From contig DBYR01000013.1 of assembly GCA_002310215.1 (NCBI GenBank), forward strand, positions 25,406 through 89,405: a stretch of DNA of 64,000 nucleotides, in the 5' to 3' direction. The notes beneath the pieces are model-generated. The model saw only the letters and a program-made list of their open reading frames with translations, had not been told where the DNA came from and made no database searches. This DNA comes from Bacteroidales bacterium UBA1181 (lineage in GTDB: Bacteria > Bacteroidota > Bacteroidia > Bacteroidales > Paludibacteraceae). A program made the position numbers and the translations under genes. Shown here one piece after another: positions 61,173-64,000 of the stretch (position 1 is the stretch's first letter; the number at the start of each line of letters is the position of its first letter).

Positions 61173-62360
61173 TCAACTGATTTTAGAGAAGATACAGGAG
61201 GAGTCGTTGCCTCCGAAGCCGAACGAATTGCTCATCACATGACGCAGTTCCACGTCGCCCACGCCTTTGGTCACGGGGGTCAAACCACTCTCCTCGATTG
61301 CAGAAGAGAAGTTGAGGTTCGCCGGGATGAATCCGTTCGTCAGGGAAAGGATCGATATGACGGCCTCCACCGCACCGGCGGCGCTGGTAGTATGGCCCGT
61401 GAAGGATTTCGTGGAGGAGAATGGTGGCACATGGTCGCCAAAGACCCGCTTGATCGCCACGCTTTCGCACAGGTCATTATTGCCCGTACCGGTTCCGTGC
61501 GCATTGATGTAATCGATGTCGGCGGGTTTCAGTCCAGCCTTGCTCAAGGCACCGGTCATGGCGAGGAAAGGTCCTTCGCCCTCGGGTGAGGTGGCTGTCT
61601 GGTGGTATGCGTCGCAGGCGTTGGCGTATCCGCTCAGTTCGCACAAGGGGGTCGCGCCCCGCTTTTGCGCACTCTCGGCGGTCTCGATGACCAGGTAGGC
61701 GGCGCCCTCGCCCAGGTTCAGTCCGTTGCGGTTCTTGTCGAATGGTTTGCAAGGCTCATGGTCCAATATCATCAGGGAGTTGAAGCCATTCAGGTGGAAC
61801 TTGCTGAGCGACTCCGTGCCGCCCACGATCGCCGCGTCCGCCTTGCCGCTCTTGATCAGGTTAGCACCCATGATGAGGGCGTTGGTGGCGGAGGAGCAGG
61901 CGGTTGAAATGGTATACATCGCATCCAGATGACCGAAGAGGCGGCCGATCTGCTCCGTGCCTGCCCCGCAGTCGTGCGCAGCGATATATTCCGTATGTTT
62001 TCCTTCGAAGAAATCCAGGTAGTACTGCTCACTCTTCTCCATGCCCCCCACGGTCGTTCCGTTGACGAAGGCGGTGCGCACAGCGTCTGTCAAGCCAGAC
62101 TGCTTCACAGCCTGTTGGAAGGCCACCATACCTAAGAGCGGGGTACGGGTCACCACCCTATCGGAGGGCAGGCGGAGCATCTCGATCATCTCTTCGTTGC
62201 TCATCGCCACCTCGCTGACCGGGAGTTCCGTGTGTGACGTGCGCAGGTGGCGCACAGTGCCTATGGCGGGTTTGCCCGCACGGAGCGCGTCATAAACAGC
62301 TTGCGTCCCGCAGCCTAAGCCGCAGATGATGCCCATACCGGTTACGACGATACTACCCAT
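61173..62360 (-). CDS. FabF-like beta-ketoacyl-ACP synthase
   Basis: KAS II type condensing enzyme of 395 residues: GMGIICGLGCGTQAVYDAL, nucleophile in TISTACSSATNAL, His motifs NAHGTGTGNNDLCE and FTGHTTSAAGAVEA, ending NSFGFGGND. It extends acyl-ACP chains, here presumably with the adjacent CLF and ACP rather than in housekeeping fatty acid synthesis. Confidence 0.92.
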   Translation of the reverse strand: MGSIVVTGMGIICGLGCGTQAVYDALRAGKPAIGTVRHLRTSHTELPVSEVAMSNEEMIEMLRLPSDRVVTRTPLLGMVAFQQAVKQSGLTDAVRTAFVNGTTVGGMEKSEQYYLDFFEGKHTEYIAAHDCGAGTEQIGRLFGHLDAMYTISTACSSATNALIMGANLIKSGKADAAIVGGTESLSKFHLNGFNSLMILDHEPCKPFDKNRNGLNLGEGAAYLVIETAESAQKRGATPLCELSGYANACDAYHQTATSPEGEGPFLAMTGALSKAGLKPADIDYINAHGTGTGNNDLCESVAIKRVFGDHVPPFSSTKSFTGHTTSAAGAVEAVISILSLTNGFIPANLNFSSAIEESGLTPVTKGVGDVELRHVMSNSFGFGGNDSSCIFSKIS

Positions 62361-62367
62361 ACAAAGA

Positions 62368-62643
62368 CTATTTCGTTCTGTTCTTGGAGATATAGTCCGC
62401 CATCGTAGCGACGGATTTGAAGATCTCTTTCCCTTCGCTAGCGTTCTTCAACTTGATGCCGTAGTTCCTTTCCATCAAGACAATCAGTTCAAGCGCATCG
62501 ATGGAATCCAGGCCCAAACCAGCCACTGAAGGGTCACCCCCGTTGAATAGTGGCGCATTGTCATCAATACCATCAGGTGTCATACCCTCGAGGTTCAGCA
62601 CCTCGATGATCTCTTGCTTCAAAGTAGTTATCAATTCATTCAT
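62368..62643 (-). CDS. Acyl carrier protein
   Basis: The 91 residues carry the phosphopantetheine site GLGLDSIDALELIVLMERNY (Ser of DSID). Acidic helical ACP, first gene of the operon and 7 nt before the ketosynthase. It is probably dedicated to this pathway rather than being AcpP (longer, and the context differs). Confidence 0.92.
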   Translation of the reverse strand: MNELITTLKQEIIEVLNLEGMTPDGIDDNAPLFNGGDPSVAGLGLDSIDALELIVLMERNYGIKLKNASEGKEIFKSVATMADYISKNRTK

Positions 62644-62669
62644 TATAAATCATCTTTTTATTTTGCCAA

Positions 62670-62700
62670 CAAAGATATAAAAAAAGAAACGGAAAGGCAA
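62670..62700 (-). promoter_or_regulatory. Promoter of the ACP-ketosynthase-GT2 operon
   Basis: Minus strand TTG (62698-62700), 20-nt spacer, TATCTTTG (62670-62677), about 27 nt before the ACP ATG. Confidence 0.65.
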
Positions 62701-62746
62701 CCGTATGGTTGTAGAGTCACGACGGCTTCATTTAGCGCATTGGATT

Positions 62747-62797
62747 TAATATAATATTTACGGTTTATTTACTATTTATCGATTGACGATTTACGAT
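62747..62797. repeat. TTTACGATTTAC-type intergenic repeat block
   Basis: ATATTTACGGTTTATTTACT and CGATTGACGATTTACGATTG words, related to 8470-8535 and 58540-58613. Confidence 0.55.
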
Positions 62798-62855
62798 TGA
62801 TGGCGCCCCATCATCGGACTGATGATGGAAATGCAAATTCCTAATTTAGTAGGCA

Positions 62856-63962
62856 TTAAACAACAAGTTCATAATTGGTTGAGCGTCCGCCCTCGTCAGT
62901 CTTGCGCAAGATGATTTTCACGATTAGGTCTTGTATGTCACGCAAAGCCGTATCCTGCGAGCAGTGGTTAATCTTGGCATATTTCTGTGTGGTCAGTTTG
63001 CCCTCAAACCCGTCCCAAAGCCGATTGATAATCTTGCGTTGCCGCTCGTTAATCTCTGCGTCTTGATGATTACGCCAGAAATCTGCTTTCTGCAGAACCC
63101 TTTCAGTTGTTTTTAGAGAATATTTGAGAGCACCAAGTAATGCCTGCAGAAACCACAGTAGCCATGCGGTGATGTCCGTGTCGCCTTTTTGTGCCAGCTC
63201 CAATGCCTCGTAATAAGCTTTTCGCTGACGCATTATCTCGGAGGAAAGGCTATAGAAACGCTGACTGCTTTGGTCGGCGCGAGCCAGCATCATTTCCGTT
63301 ATTGTACGAGCCATGCGCCCGTTGCCGTCATCGAATGGATGAACCGTGACAAACCACAGGTGGGCAATAGCAGCACGAAGTATCGGGTCGGTAGTGTCGT
63401 CATTGTTACACCAGTCGATAAATTGTGACATCATATACGGCACCTCATTGCTTGGCGGAGCCTCAAAGTGTACTTTTTCTCTGCTCATTGGTCCGCTCAC
63501 CACTTGCATTGGCTCATCGCCCACACGCCAATTGGCAACGGTTATCTTGTACCCATCGCTATAACCTGTCGGGAAGAAAGCGGCATGCCAGCCGAACAAC
63601 CGTTCTTGTGTCAGCGGTTGGTTAAACGAATGCGTAGCTTCCATGAGCGAATTGACTACACCCTCAGTGTAGTGGTCGGAGCGTTCATTGCTATCAATCC
63701 CCAAATGCCGTGCCACACTGCTGCGCACGCTGTCGACGTTGAGGTTTATTCCTTCAATCTGCGACGAACCGACAATCTCGCTTGTGATGGTTTCCACCTG
63801 TTGCGACAGTCCATCAAAACCCAATGCCGACATACGCCCAAGCAACTGTCCTTGCATCGTGTGTACCTCTCCAAGAGGAGAAAGCAAAACGCGCGAGTCC
63901 CATTCAAATTTTGGAAATATACTTTGCTGCCATAAATATATATTTTTCATCATTGTGTCCAT
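62856..63962 (-). CDS. Fic-domain protein with DUF4172 N-terminus
   Basis: The 368 residues have an N-terminal DUF4172 region (YLWQQSIFPKFEWDSRVLLS), inhibitory motif SSQIEG (Ser66...Glu70-Gly71), active site HPFDDGNGR (His208), and a C-terminal winged-helix-like segment (YAKINHCSQDTALRDIQDLI). Predicted AMP-transferase with built-in inhibition, Class II. The likely true start is MKNIYLWQ (two in-frame Mets lie ahead). Unrelated in N-domain to the Fic protein at 36392. Confidence 0.9.
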   Translation of the reverse strand: MDTMMKNIYLWQQSIFPKFEWDSRVLLSPLGEVHTMQGQLLGRMSALGFDGLSQQVETITSEIVGSSQIEGINLNVDSVRSSVARHLGIDSNERSDHYTEGVVNSLMEATHSFNQPLTQERLFGWHAAFFPTGYSDGYKITVANWRVGDEPMQVVSGPMSREKVHFEAPPSNEVPYMMSQFIDWCNNDDTTDPILRAAIAHLWFVTVHPFDDGNGRMARTITEMMLARADQSSQRFYSLSSEIMRQRKAYYEALELAQKGDTDITAWLLWFLQALLGALKYSLKTTERVLQKADFWRNHQDAEINERQRKIINRLWDGFEGKLTTQKYAKINHCSQDTALRDIQDLIVKIILRKTDEGGRSTNYELVV

Positions 63963-64000
63963 TTTTTTACAGCTAAAACTACGTTATTCTCCGCATTTTC

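Overview
The window looks like a chromosomal segment of a Bacteroidetes bacterium, most likely order Bacteroidales. The evidence is the promoter style (repeated TAnnTTTG -7 boxes, sometimes with an upstream TTG/TTTG), the type IX secretion system (T9SS) genes and cargo (porE-like, gldE-gldD-gldG, and four proteins with T9SS C-terminal sorting tails), and Bacteroidales-type housekeeping neighbours. I cannot name the species from sequence alone. Housekeeping parts have moderate GC. Two blocks (about 22.8-30.2 kb and 35.9-46.6 kb) are clearly AT-richer, full of gene remnants and defence-type genes, and look horizontally acquired.

Layout. 0-2.4 kb: 3' end of a very large secreted Ig-like-repeat protein (left edge truncated). 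2.4-6.9 kb: DNA maintenance genes, with mutY, trmN6, a DEDDh exonuclease and dnaN on the minus strand, divergent from ssb. 7.4-17.5 kb: fructose-bisphosphate aldolase, a secreted double-GH5 glycanase, azlC-azlD, an MTA/SAH-type deaminase, a DUF4139 protein and thiL. 17.8-22.8 kb: a secreted leucine-rich-repeat protein and a PorE-like T9SS lipoprotein. 22.8-30.2 kb (accessory block 1): a basic microprotein, a protein-kinase-fold protein, a DUF1016 (YhcG) remnant, a large nested-hairpin element, a single-chain restriction-methylation-specificity enzyme, and an AAA/DUF4143 ATPase flanked by 11-residue-repeat remnants. 30.2-35.9 kb: gldE-gldD-gldG, serB and a PPOX-fold protein.

35.9-46.6 kb (accessory block 2, a defence-island-like stretch): a Fic protein, an HTH remnant, an AAA ATPase with a C-terminal HEPN-like Rx4H motif, a lipoprotein, ImmA/IrrE and PPOX fossils, a second DUF4143 ATPase behind four 23-bp iterations, an unknown 182-aa protein convergent with a HigA-type regulator, and an ATPase + TOPRIM gene pair lodged between a truncated and an intact copy of a DUF1848 gene. 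46.7-50 kb: a gingipain-like C25 protease with a T9SS tail and a fibre/coiled-coil partner. 50-58.5 kb: xseB-xseA, rpsT, tRNA-Glu, gyrB plus a phosphosugar isomerase, thrA, and an outer-membrane barrel. 58.6-62.6 kb: a compact six-gene operon (ACP, ketosynthase, chain-length-factor-like ketosynthase, EamA-type membrane protein, hotdog dehydratase, GT2) that looks like a reduced aryl-polyene/flexirubin-like lipid pathway. 62.9-64 kb: a second Fic protein.

The secretion parts form one theme. The PorE-like protein and Gld proteins belong to the T9SS/gliding apparatus, and the Ig-repeat, GH5, LRR and C25 proteins are its likely substrates. The accessory blocks form another, where mobile defence genes have come and gone and left truncated copies. 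The best candidates for something new are the ATPase+TOPRIM pair in the DUF1848 locus, the ATPase-HEPN-like fusion, the structured element before the restriction enzyme, the kinase-fold gene, and the minimal ketosynthase operon. All function calls come from motif reading; no database search was run.
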